Assembly (NCBI GenBank): GCA_015679605.1
Contig: JAAAVE010000275.1
Location: 1-15,922 of the forward strand
Reading direction: 5' to 3'
DNA length: 15,922 bases
Source: Podila epigama
Lineage: Eukaryota > Mortierellomycota > Mortierellomycetes > Mortierellales > Mortierellaceae
Below the pieces are notes generated by a model. The model was not told the DNA's origin and made no database searches. It saw only the letters and a list, made by a program, of their open reading frames with translations. Every line of letters starts with the position of its first letter. Positions within the stretch are counted from its first letter, which is position 1. Positions 9,501 through 15,922 of the stretch are shown piece by piece. The position numbers and the translations under genes were made by a program.

Positions 9501-10494
9501 CAAGACCGCATTGACCGAGGTACCCTTTGTGGATGCTGTAAACACGATGTTGGACTCTTCGATTCCATGGACAGCATTCGAATGGGAGGAATGGGGTAAT
9601 CCTGCAGAACCAGATATTTACAAGATCATGAAGCAGTACTGTCCTTACAGCAATGTGCGGCCCCAAATGTATCCCAACATGCTTGTGCTTGGTGGTATGA
9701 ATGATCCCCGGGTGGCCTTTTTCGAACCACTCAAATGGGTTGCCAAGCTCCGAGCCAATTGGCCTACACCTCATCCACCCGTTGGAGACGACGATAGTGC
9801 AAAGAGCAATTCGAGTGACGATCGCTTACTGCTTCTTCGGATTGAAGAAGTCGGTCATGGCGGAAATAGTGGCCAATATGCTTATCTTGAGGTACAGAAA
9901 GCTGTTGTTGATTGCATTCTGTTGTACCGTTGCTTTTGTTTTTATAGCATGCTTATGTCTTATCTAACAACTTCTTTGACCTTGCAATGATAGGATTTGG
10001 CATTTGAGTATGCATTCTTGATTTCAACACTTCAGGCACCAGTCTTTAGAATAGACAATGAAGAGGTGGAGCGAATGGAGCGGTTGACACCGTCCAACAT
10101 ACGCAAGAAGAAGGGCACGTTCTCAAAGGAACTCTTGAACAAGATAGAGAATGGAGGTGACGAAGGCTTGGGCATCGAGACCGAGAATCGTCAGCCATTC
10201 ATTAGTGTGCAGAAGGCGCCATCAGGCTCGCTTTTGTCCTCGTCAAAGGCAACGGGTAGTGTGAATTCGATCAACACTGGTGCAGGAGCACCACCGCCGG
10301 CAGGCAAGGCGCGTTCACACTTTGAGAAACTCAAGAGCGAGGGATCAAGTGCAAACACTCACAATCGCCGTCGATCGACCACTTTACTCGAGTTTTCAGA
10401 AAAGGGAGCCAAGCAAAACGGCAAACCTGCACAGCCTTCATCCGGGCCCCGAAGTCATAGCAAGTTGACAGAATGGATAGCCAACTTTTTCTAA
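6573..10494 (+). CDS. OPB: Oligopeptidase B-type serine peptidase (family S9A) with N- and C-terminal extensions; exons 6573-6858, 6990-7212, 7513-7655, 7796-9891, 9994-10494
   Basis: Predicted to cleave small peptides after basic residues. The model gives 1082 residues, against about 680-730 for usual oligopeptidase B. Residues 1-170 are a novel extension (Ser/Thr-rich, then a helical segment near 120-170). The S9 N-terminal region starts near 185 (VNVHGDQMVDNYSWLNDRE, then VLKYIEDENNYA), the beta-propeller spans about 290-600, and the alpha/beta-hydrolase domain follows. Catalytic residues are visible: Ser769 in GRSAGG, Asp854 in GGMNDPR and His905 in GHGGNSG. E813 and E815/E816 in EWEEWGNP fit the acidic residues that bind basic P1 in the family. 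The Asp-His gap is 51, longer than the roughly 35 of bacterial enzymes, because of an acidic/Ser insert. The peptidase ends with DLAFEYAFLISTLQAPV; then about 148 residues of low-complexity tail follow. All junction phases agree. The ATG at 6573 has a strong context (AGAATGG). Confidence 0.9.
6932..6956. repeat. (TA)n microsatellite in first intron of the peptidase gene
   Basis: About twelve TA units inside the intron at 6859-6989. Confidence 0.85.
7213..7512 (+). other. Peptidase intron 2 (300 nt)
   Basis: The donor GA|gtaaga overlaps an in-frame TAA, so retention would give a protein of about 170 residues carrying only the N-terminal extension. The acceptor is ttcacatag, and the phase (2) matches exon 3. 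The interior is T-rich and unremarkable. Confidence 0.7.
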
Positions 10495-10508
10495 AATGTG
10501 AAGGAAAG

Positions 10509-10538
10509 ACAGAGATAGAGAGAGAGAGAGGGAGAGAG
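10509..10538. repeat. GA-rich simple repeat
   Basis: A run of mostly AG dinucleotides just after the peptidase stop codon, within its presumed 3' UTR. Confidence 0.8.
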
Positions 10539-11371
10539 CCGAGCAAGTCACTCTATTATCTTGTAATAGTTCTAACAATTAAAAAAACACATACATGCGC
10601 GTTTCCATCCACCAATCGTAATCTAGCCTCTCCTAAACCCCATGCTATGCTATCCCTGGTATCCAACTTTACCCTCTTCCCCATTTTCACTCTTTCTACG
10701 CATGGTCGAGTTGATAGGCATCGCGTCGCGCTCGCTGTTGCTGTTGCTTTTGTTACTTTTTTGATTGGTTCTTTGTGCCTTTTGGCCTGGCCTTTTGTAT
10801 GCACTCGCAATGCTTGTGCATGCATGAGAACCAATCTCCTAACCTCCTTGAAGCGTACTGGTGGTGGTTTTTGCTTTTTGGGTCAATGGGGAGGGAGACT
10901 GAAAAAAAGAAAAGAAACATGGAAATGAGGAGAGATCCCTTGTTTTTTTTACATTGAGCACATTTTTAGTTGTGCAAAGCACATGTTGGTAGGAGGTGAG
11001 GCGGGGTAGCTCATTTTTACCCGCTCTCATCCCTTCTGTCCCATCCTTATCCCATGCATGCCATCCCGCTGCTTTCTCCTTATACATGTCCCCACCTCCG
11101 TAAATTTAAGATGCTCACGTTCAATCTCACTGGCACGATCACGCTCACTCTTGACTCTTCGCTTCCCCCCCTTTGTCCAATGGTGCAGCCGATATGTTTT
11201 GAATTCGCTTATGTCGTGCTTATTTATTTACTTTTTGTCTTCTGCCTTGTCGGCAACCGACAGGACTGCAGATAGTCAATTGCATTAGTTGTCCTGCTTG
11301 CGTGCTTCCTTTATAGCTGCCAAAACAAGGAATAAAATCCCTGGGGAGGGGTATCAAAGATGCCTCCTAGC

Positions 11372-11378
11372 TATAAAT
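11372..11378 (+). promoter_or_regulatory. Candidate TATA box for the GPI-protein gene
   Basis: TATAAAT about 355 nt before the ATG, followed by a C/T-rich tract. If it is used, the leader would be about 320 nt long. Confidence 0.35.
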
Positions 11379-11731
11379 TATCCAGGAGTTACAGCATTTT
11401 CGACAGATCTCCTCCTAGTTCGTTCTTCATCGTATCTTTTCTCTTTTTGCCGCCACCCATTCATGTCCGTTCGGTTCTTTGTCTCATTAGGCGGTCGTGC
11501 CCTTTTCATTCTCACTACCTTCTCTCTCATTTGCTTTCTATTCTTTTTCCTTTCGTTCATTCTTTCTTTCATTCTTTTTTTTAAAAAGTTGATTCTTGCT
11601 TTTATTCACACCTTTCCCTCCATCGCACAACACCCTTCGCCAAAATCTTTTAAAGCATCCATCTCTCAAAGAAAATACTCAAACACGCCGCTTCACTCAC
11701 TCAAACAAACATCACTTACACCAACAGCAAT

Positions 11732-12280
11732 ATGATCAAGTCAATTATCGCTCTCAGTGCCCTGGCCATCGCCACTGTGTCTGCACAAGGCCTCGATCAT
11801 ATCTCGTTCACACAGCCTGTGGGCGATGGTATCACATATGTCGCCGGCACAAACCAAACCTTCTCCTGGACCATGGCCTGCACTGGCCCTAACCGTTCTC
11901 TCTACTCAGAAACACCAAACGCGACCGAGGTTGACTTTATGGACTCGAACAACATTGATAATGCATTCTATGTCAAGAAGGTCGGCACCATCGATTGCAC
12001 AAAGTCTGTCGGTAACCTTGTTTGGACTGTGCCGGCCGACACCAAGCCCGGTGTCTATGCTCTCCAGCTTCTCCTCCGGCCCAACAATGCTTACTCTGGT
12101 CGTTTCAATGTCACTGCCCCTGGTGGTTCCGCTTCGGGTTCGAATGGCGGCGCGTCTGGTTCGAACAATGGACAGGCTCAAGCTTCAGGCAACTCTGCTA
12201 GCGCACGTAGCCCGACAGTAGTGACCACTGTGGCCGCTGCTGCTGCTGCGGGTGCTGCAGCCATGTTCATGATGGCTTAA
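11732..12280 (+). CDS. Secreted GPI-anchored Kre9/KNH-like cell-surface protein
   Basis: An intronless gene of 182 residues. Residues 1-18 form a signal peptide (hydrophobic core IIALSALAIATVSA, cut after Ala). Residues about 22-128 fit the fungal Ser/Thr-rich GPI-anchored (Kre9/KNH-type) beta-sandwich domain: an ISFTQPVGDGITYVAGTNQT start, FSWTM, a Cys pair (ACTG and DCTK), LVWTVPADTKPGVYALQL, and a final FNVTAP. Several N-glycosylation sequons are visible (NQT, NRS, NAT, NVT). A Gly/Ser/Asn-rich linker with repeated GSN units follows. The C-terminus is an Ala-rich hydrophobic tail (VVTTVAAAAAAGAAAMFMMA) that looks like a GPI-attachment signal. Proteins of this class sit at the membrane or wall and are linked to beta-glucan assembly, but the exact role here is unknown. 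Codon choice is strongly C/T-ending, suggesting high expression. Confidence 0.85.
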   Translation: MIKSIIALSALAIATVSAQGLDHISFTQPVGDGITYVAGTNQTFSWTMACTGPNRSLYSETPNATEVDFMDSNNIDNAFYVKKVGTIDCTKSVGNLVWTVPADTKPGVYALQLLLRPNNAYSGRFNVTAPGGSASGSNGGASGSNNGQAQASGNSASARSPTVVTTVAAAAAAGAAAMFMMA

Positions 12281-12372
12281 AGATAGAGAAAGAGATATTT
12301 TATTTAATTTTTATCTTTTTGTTTTTTAATACTGTTCATCTACCTTTTTCAACCATGCCTCCATCCATCAAA

Positions 12373-12418
12373 CACAAACACACACACACACGCATACACG
12401 CATACACGCATACACGCA
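12373..12418. repeat. CA repeat merging into tandem GCATACAC units
   Basis: About seven CA units followed by three full copies and one partial copy of the 8-mer GCATACAC. Confidence 0.85.
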
Positions 12419-13044
12419 ACAATGCTTTGTTCCTCTTCATATAATCTCTCATCTGAATATATTTAAACTTTGTAACCTCATATGCATAGCAATGTCTGTG
12501 TGCATAAGCATTGTGTAATGAGTGTTCGCTTTCTCTTCGTGAGTGTTCATGGGTTTAGGATGCAACGACTCCATTTAAGCAACGAATCCTACGTGATTAC
12601 TTCTCTTGAAAAAAAAATGCTTTTTTTTTAATTGCATTCTTGCGAGGAGTAATACCTAACCATAGTCGTCTATAGATTGACTAATTCAGTACCCTTTGCT
12701 TTGTTATCCATTTCAATTTAATGATGGAAATCGATGACAGAAAGAAAAAGAGACGGGAATAGGTTGGTGAACAGAGTTATGGAGAATGAAGTGAAATGGA
12801 CGCGTTGAAATTGGGTCACGGGATATCTGCGATATAGGTCTGATTGGCTGACTTGTTTAATCCAAGCCATCTATCTTTGTGCCACCCTCACTCTATCAAA
12901 ATGACATCAAAAATGTAAAAATGGAAATGATTCAGCGTTGAACACGTTGCAAATTAAAAAAAAAGTCACATGTCCCAAGTATCTTTATACCCTCTCTTTT
13001 TTTTTTTCTTCTTTTTACTTCTTCCACACCGCACCTTTCTTCGT

Positions 13045-13100
13045 TTGCCACGATATCCTTCATCCATCCATAATTGCGACCTTTCTCTTTTCTTGCCACG
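13045..13100 (+). promoter_or_regulatory. Two TTGCCACG boxes upstream of the bZIP gene
   Basis: Identical octamers at 13045-13052 and 13093-13100; the second continues as GCCACGTTT. CCACG/GCCACGT is the core bound by XBP1/ATF6-type factors in metazoan ER-stress elements. Placement just ahead of the TATA box would suit autoregulation, which is inferred. Confidence 0.4.
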
Positions 13101-13130
13101 TTTCACTCAACCCACACTCCCCCAAACTCG

Positions 13131-13138
13131 TATATAAA
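13131..13138 (+). promoter_or_regulatory. TATA box of the bZIP gene
   Basis: TATATAAA 35 nt upstream of the ATG at 13173. The short distance implies a very short leader. Confidence 0.6.
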
Positions 13139-13172
13139 CCCTTTTTAATTTCGTTCCATTGTCCGGGCCATC

Positions 13173-14753
13173 ATGTTCTCAACGACCTCGACGCCGCTCT
13201 CCCCTACGCTCATGTCTGACATGATGGCCCATGCTTCTTCAGCTGATGCTCCCTTCGACAGTGAAGTGTCCTTCGCAGACCTGGACAACGAGGCATTAGT
13301 GACAGCCCTTTCTGCAAACCCCCTCCCTACATTCTTGGCAATTCCATCTTCATCATCATCATCATCAAATACATCCTCTATTACTATTACCTCCCCTTCT
13401 AACACCACTACACCCACAACGACGCCAAACTGTGACCCAAGTATCATCGCTATCAGCCCCTTGAGCCTCAACCTCAAGCTCGAGTCACCGCCCATGCCTA
13501 CCTTGGCCGAGCCCACACCCGAGCTTGAGCTTGAGACTTCAAGTCGTCGCCGTCGCAAGGCTACTGCCGCCCCCAGCACAGCCACAGCCACAGTCTCGCC
13601 CTCAGCCACCGCCACCGCCACTGCCGCAGCAAAAACAATCCCCAAGAAGCGCTCCGCCTCATCAGAGCCCTTGGACAAGGAGGCCAAAGCCCGCGAGCGT
13701 GTCCTCCGCAACCGAGCTGCGGCCCAAGAGTCGCGCGATAAGAAACGCAAGTACGTGGCCGAGATTGAGGCTTCAAACGAGTCACTCCAGCAAGAAAACA
13801 AGCAATTGTTGAAGAGACTCAAGACGGTCGAGAGTGACAACTTGACGCTTGCCCACAAGCTCGAGACATTGACGGCACAGTTTGCGCAGATGCAACAACA
13901 ACTCTCCCTCACAGGAATGATGAACAACAACTCAGGAGTCGGCTTTTGCCAGGTAATGATGACTACGCAAAGAACAAAAGTTCATATATGACATCCTTTC
14001 CAGTTTCCTATCGCCATCATCATCATCATCATCATCATATCTAACCTCATCATATCTACCTACCCACACTTTTTCACATAATAGTCTGCAGTACTGGCAA
14101 AGAAGGCCAAGACATTGCCCAATGTCTCGACCAACTCTCCGCAGCAGAAGCTGGCTCCACCCACGAGAAGCCTTTATCACAATCCCCACAAGAACAATCA
14201 CCGGCGTCGTCATTCGATGACGATGAAGAATTCGATGGTCAAGAAGAGTCTGAACAAGGAAGCCCCCGATCAGAGTGCAGCAGCTCGATGGACGGAGACC
14301 AGCTGTCGGTCTTTTTGCAACAACAGCAACAAGGCCTTGACGCTCTCCTCCTCTGCAGCAGCCTCTTTTCAACTCCAGCTGGTGGCCATGGCGCTCCTCG
14401 CGAGAATCCTGCCCCAGCTGATGCTGACTTTTTCGACTCTTTTCTTGATCTCGACTGGAGTGCAATCGAACAGTCTGCTGCAGCCAGCACCACCCTCGGC
14501 AACAGCGGAACAGCGTCGCTTGTACCAGGCGGTCCAATCTTTTATCCACAGAATCTCGCAACCCCTCTCGAGTCCTCTGTCTAGTTCCCTTGGATCGACC
14601 GCCTCCGTCCCTTTATTCCAGTCAAAGCCCATCAAAGACTCCATTACCAGTTTGAACGCCACCGTGATTGAGGAGATTGTAACAGAATTCCGTCAAGGAC
14701 GCAAGGATGCGGCCCGACGGCTTTTGGTCAAGGCGTTATTGTCCAAGTCTTGA
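13173..14753 (+). CDS. HAC1: HAC1/XBP1-type bZIP factor, form before Ire1 splicing; exons 13173-13952, 14085-14753
   Basis: Likely the unfolded-protein-response regulator. Exon 1 (260 residues) has a Ser/Thr-rich N-terminus with a poly-Ser run, a basic stretch (SSRRRRK, about 123-129) and a bZIP domain. The basic region reads RVLRNRAAAQESRDKKRK, with the N-x7-R pair at N180/R188. The zipper has heptad positions I198, L205, L212, V219, L226 and L233. RVLRNRAAAQ followed by SR is close to HacA/XBP1-type basic regions. Conventional splicing (gtaatg donor; ctaac branch-like site at 14041; cataatag acceptor) joins phase 0 and gives 482 residues. The second half is basic, then has a hydrophobic segment (about 14370-14459), then a charged helical tail (IEEIVTEFRQGRKDAARRLLVKALL). 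This looks like an unspliced isoform; the product after Ire1 splicing is listed separately. The family assignment could still be another bZIP such as ATF/GCN4-type, but the RNA hairpins argue for HAC1/XBP1. Confidence 0.83.
13953..14084 (+). other. Spliceosomal intron of the bZIP gene (132 nt) with (CAT)8 repeat
   Basis: Donor CAG|gtaatg and acceptor cataatag. Eight CAT units lie at about 14015-14038 and a ctaac branch-like motif at 14041. Its removal brings together the two arms of the Ire1-type hairpin. Confidence 0.8.
14085..14108 (+). promoter_or_regulatory. 5' Ire1-type hairpin (assembled with exon 1 bases 13941-13952)
   Basis: Loop CTGCAGT at 14086-14092 fits the Ire1 consensus CNGCNGN. 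In the spliced mRNA the 5' arm TTTGCCAG+T (13945-13952, 14085) pairs perfectly with ACTGGCAAA (14093-14101), nine Watson-Crick pairs. A T-G wobble (13944/14102) and, beyond a 3-nt bulge, GGC (13941-13943) with GCC (14106-14108) extend the stem. Expected cleavage is CTG|CAGT, after 14088. Before spliceosomal splicing only three or four pairs can form. Confidence 0.75.
14089..14141 (+). other. Predicted 53-nt unconventional (Ire1/tRNA-ligase) intron
   Basis: Bounded by the two predicted cleavages (CTG|CAG and CCG|CAG). It lacks GT..AG ends. Its length is 2 modulo 3, so its removal shifts translation from the conventional frame into the acidic-domain frame. It is longer than the 20-nt hacA and 26-nt XBP1 introns and shorter than the 252-nt yeast HAC1 intron. 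Confidence 0.65.
14131..14154 (+). promoter_or_regulatory. 3' Ire1-type hairpin
   Basis: Loop CCGCAGC at 14139-14145 is the CNGCNGN consensus. The stem is TCT/AGA next to the loop, then, past a bulged A and one mismatch, C-G, A-T and two C-G pairs (CCA..TGG). It is weaker than the 5' hairpin. Expected cleavage is after 14141. Confidence 0.55.
14142..14584 (+). CDS. HAC1: Activation-domain reading frame of the HAC1-like factor (used after the 53-nt removal)
   Basis: Joining 13173-13952, 14085-14088 and 14142-14584 gives 408 residues ending at TAG (14582-14584). The C-terminal part is acidic and Ser/Gln-rich (SSFDDDEEFDGQEESEQGS), then has a Gln run, then an acidic-aromatic segment (ADADFFDSFLDLDWSAIEQ) typical of transcriptional activation domains. 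The bZIP domain is unchanged. This matches the spliced, active form in XBP1 and HAC1. The whole segment is also open in the conventional frame, so it is a double-coding region. Confidence 0.7.
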
Positions 14754-15176
14754 AAAAAGATTGTCTTGGCAATGGCATTATTTTTTTTTTCTCACAAAGT
14801 CTTTTTTTTAATTGTCATCATTTCCATTACTATTGGGATCTGAGGAGAACCTTGCATCACACAATCACACCCACACAACACATTCTTTTTCTTTTCTTTC
14901 TCTTTTTCTTTTTCTTTTGTACGATATGCATTTTACTTTTGTCTTTTTTTTTTCTTTTGGTTGCGATGTTGCTGTCAATAAAACACTCTTTGCTTCTTTT
15001 CTAAAAAAATTATGGATAAGAGACCACTTGTATTTTGTAAACATTTCTCTGTTAATTTGTGCAAGGCTTGTGTTGTGTTTTCAACTTTTGTCTCTTTAGC
15101 TATCCTATATGTTTTGTTCCGTCTTTTTTATAGTCCTTTATCCATATTTTTTTCTCTTCATACTTAAAAGGATGCT
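14754..15176. other. Convergent 3' region between the bZIP gene and the Gln-rich gene
   Basis: T-rich UTR sequence with an AATAAA at 14977-14982, a plausible poly(A) signal for the bZIP mRNA. No gene seen. Confidence 0.55.
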
Positions 15177-15872
15177 TCATTCCTCGCGTTCCTGGTCCAA
15201 TTCTTTCTCGCGGCGGAGGAGATAGCCTTTGGGTGGCCATGATCGTGTGTTTGTGCCAGGTGATGACAATGTCGATGATGATAGTTGTTCGTCTTGGGTG
15301 CTTGAATCTTTTCCATTAGTGACGAGCGGACTCTGGCGCGGTTGCGCATGATACTCCTGCTTCTGCGCATACGAATGCTCGTGTTGGAGTTGATCCTGAT
15401 GCTGGTCTTGTTGTTGTTGCTGCTGCTGCTGCTGCTTCAATTGTTCTTGCCTCTCCGCTGACTCATACTCTCGACGATTGACCTTTGCCCATCCATGTCG
15501 TTTTCGAAGGTCTCTCACAGTTCTTTCACTCTTGCCATCCCCTGTTCGTTCATATGACACAGTCTCTTCAATTGAGCCGTCGACATGTTCCACCTTGGTG
15601 ACCGTCTCAGTCTCCACTTTCACTACTCGCTGCTGATGCCGCTGTTGCTGACGTTTCTCATGTTGTTTCGGTTGACGTTGGTCTTGTTCCTGTGCTTTAC
15701 CACCATATCCAGTCCATGAAAGAAGCCAAGGACCCCATCCATTCTGGTTTTCATCTCGGCGGCCATGCGTATGATCCTCCTTCAATTTTTCTTCTGCAAA
15801 TACTTTCTTGACTCGGATAGTCTTGGTCTCCGTAGCACCATCAGGTCGTTTCTTGACACTTTTGTGCACCAT
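15177..15872 (-). CDS. Unrecognised Gln-rich charged protein
   Basis: A single open frame of 231 residues whose ATG (15872-15870) is the first in the frame; only 50 nt upstream are visible, so a 5' exon is possible. The N-terminus is basic (VHKSVKKRPDG). Residues about 44-58 are Trp/Gly-rich (GWGPWLLSWTGYGG). Residues 83-125 alternate Val/Thr with charged residues, suggesting beta-strands. Three similar D-G-x-x-E units occur (near 11, 98 and 112). A nine-Gln run lies at 147-155, and the C-terminus is polar with SWPPKGYLLRREKELDQ. I do not recognise the family. The amphipathic DG-x-x-E hairpins loosely recall stretches of MLF/HAX1-like proteins, but that is weak. It is convergent with the bZIP gene. 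Confidence 0.65.
   Translation of the reverse strand: MVHKSVKKRPDGATETKTIRVKKVFAEEKLKEDHTHGRRDENQNGWGPWLLSWTGYGGKAQEQDQRQPKQHEKRQQQRHQQRVVKVETETVTKVEHVDGSIEETVSYERTGDGKSERTVRDLRKRHGWAKVNRREYESAERQEQLKQQQQQQQQQDQHQDQLQHEHSYAQKQEYHAQPRQSPLVTNGKDSSTQDEQLSSSTLSSPGTNTRSWPPKGYLLRREKELDQEREE
15407..15434. repeat. Trinucleotide (CAG/CAA) repeat encoding the Gln run
   Basis: TTG/CTG units on the plus strand, read as CAG and CAA codons on the minus strand. Mixed codons would partly stabilise it against slippage. Confidence 0.8.
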
Positions 15873-15922
15873 TGTCTATTCAGGCGATGAAGAGAAGAAA
15901 AAAAAAGGGTTTATCATCATGC

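Larger units (their letters stand above)
10495..11731. other. Intergenic region of 1.2 kb: peptidase 3' UTR and promoter of the GPI protein
   Basis: No gene supported on either strand; the open frames are short and compositionally random. It contains a purine GA tract at about 10509-10538. A TATAAAT at 11372-11378 sits inside a short inverted repeat (CTCCT near 11364, AGGAG near 11384). A long pyrimidine-rich stretch (about 11400-11600) precedes the next gene. I looked for tRNA-like A/B boxes and found none. Confidence 0.5.
12281..13172. other. Intergenic region of 0.9 kb: 3' UTR of the GPI gene and promoter of the bZIP gene
   Basis: No gene seen. It holds a CA/GCATACAC tandem tract, two TGAGTGTTC copies 21 nt apart (12519, 12540), T-runs, and near the 3' end two TTGCCACG boxes and a TATA box, described separately. 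Confidence 0.5.

Noticed and set aside
9091-9774. Minus-strand open frame of 227 codons inside the peptidase gene
   Set aside because: It lies opposite the most conserved catalytic region of the peptidase; a by-product of codon use.
11100-11140. TTCAATC motif resembling a tRNA T-loop
   Set aside because: The flanking bases do not form a T-arm and no acceptor or anticodon arm is present.
11289-11735. Open frame of 148 codons upstream of the GPI protein
   Set aside because: Phe/Ser/Leu-rich translation of a pyrimidine-rich promoter or leader; no domain and an uncertain start.
13145-13930. Long minus-strand open frame (261 codons) opposite the bZIP exon
   Set aside because: It is the antisense shadow of the bZIP coding exon; its composition is the mirror of Ser/Ala/Thr codons and shows no domain.
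14085-14168. An ordinary alternative 3' splice site reaching the acidic frame (AG at 14167)
   Set aside because: The sequence before it (ctccacccacgag) is a poor acceptor, and the AGs nearer the intron end that I checked lead to the conventional frame or to the third frame; the paired hairpins explain the shift better.
14353-14359. Another CTGCAGC loop downstream in bZIP exon 2
   Set aside because: Only two flanking base pairs can form, so it is not a credible Ire1 hairpin.
14478-14484. CTGCAGC at 14478 as an alternative 3' Ire1 site (392-nt intron, right phase)
   Set aside because: Three-pair stem only, and its use would delete the acidic activation domain.

Overview
This is a eukaryotic, intron-bearing, fungal window. 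Three of the genes are split by short GT..AG introns (about 70-430 nt, usually gtaagt-like donors and ATAG/TAG acceptors). The single-exon secreted protein is a Kre9/KNH-type GPI protein, a fungal hallmark. Intergenic DNA is rich in poly-T/poly-A runs and microsatellites. An early-diverging fungus (Mucoromycota/Mortierella-like) is my best guess, from general character only.

Layout. 280-1557 (+): an unrecognised acidic, Ser/Asp-rich protein with SUMO-interaction-like motifs (one intron). 2234-5006 (+): CDP-diacylglycerol synthase (CDS1) in seven exons, one of them a 39-nt microexon. 6119-5206 (-): transcription elongation factor SPT4 in four or five exons, convergent with CDS1. 6573-10494 (+): an oligopeptidase B-type S9 serine peptidase in five exons, with long N- and C-terminal extensions, divergent from SPT4. 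11732-12280 (+): a small secreted GPI-anchored Kre9/KNH-like wall protein. 13173-14753 (+): a bZIP transcription factor of HAC1/XBP1 type. 15872-15177 (-): a Gln-rich charged protein that I do not recognise. The gaps hold AT-rich UTRs and promoters and simple repeats; I saw no tRNA, rRNA or transposon.

The most interesting object is the bZIP gene. Its second exon is open in two frames. Ordinary splicing (13952 to 14085) enters one frame, which encodes a basic stretch, a hydrophobic segment and a long tail. A second frame encodes a strongly acidic activation-like domain. The join of exons 1 and 2 creates a near-perfect hairpin with a 7-nt loop of the Ire1 consensus CNGCNGN. A second loop of the same consensus lies 53 nt further on. 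Cutting both loops at the canonical place removes 53 nt and moves translation exactly into the activation-domain frame. This is the architecture of the unfolded-protein-response switch (XBP1/HAC1), with unusual features: a 53-nt intron, a 5' hairpin that exists only after spliceosomal splicing, and about 440 nt of double-frame coding. All of this is read from sequence and has not been tested.

The genes do not form a pathway. However, CDS1 (ER phospholipid synthesis), the GPI wall protein and the HAC1-like factor all touch the secretory pathway.
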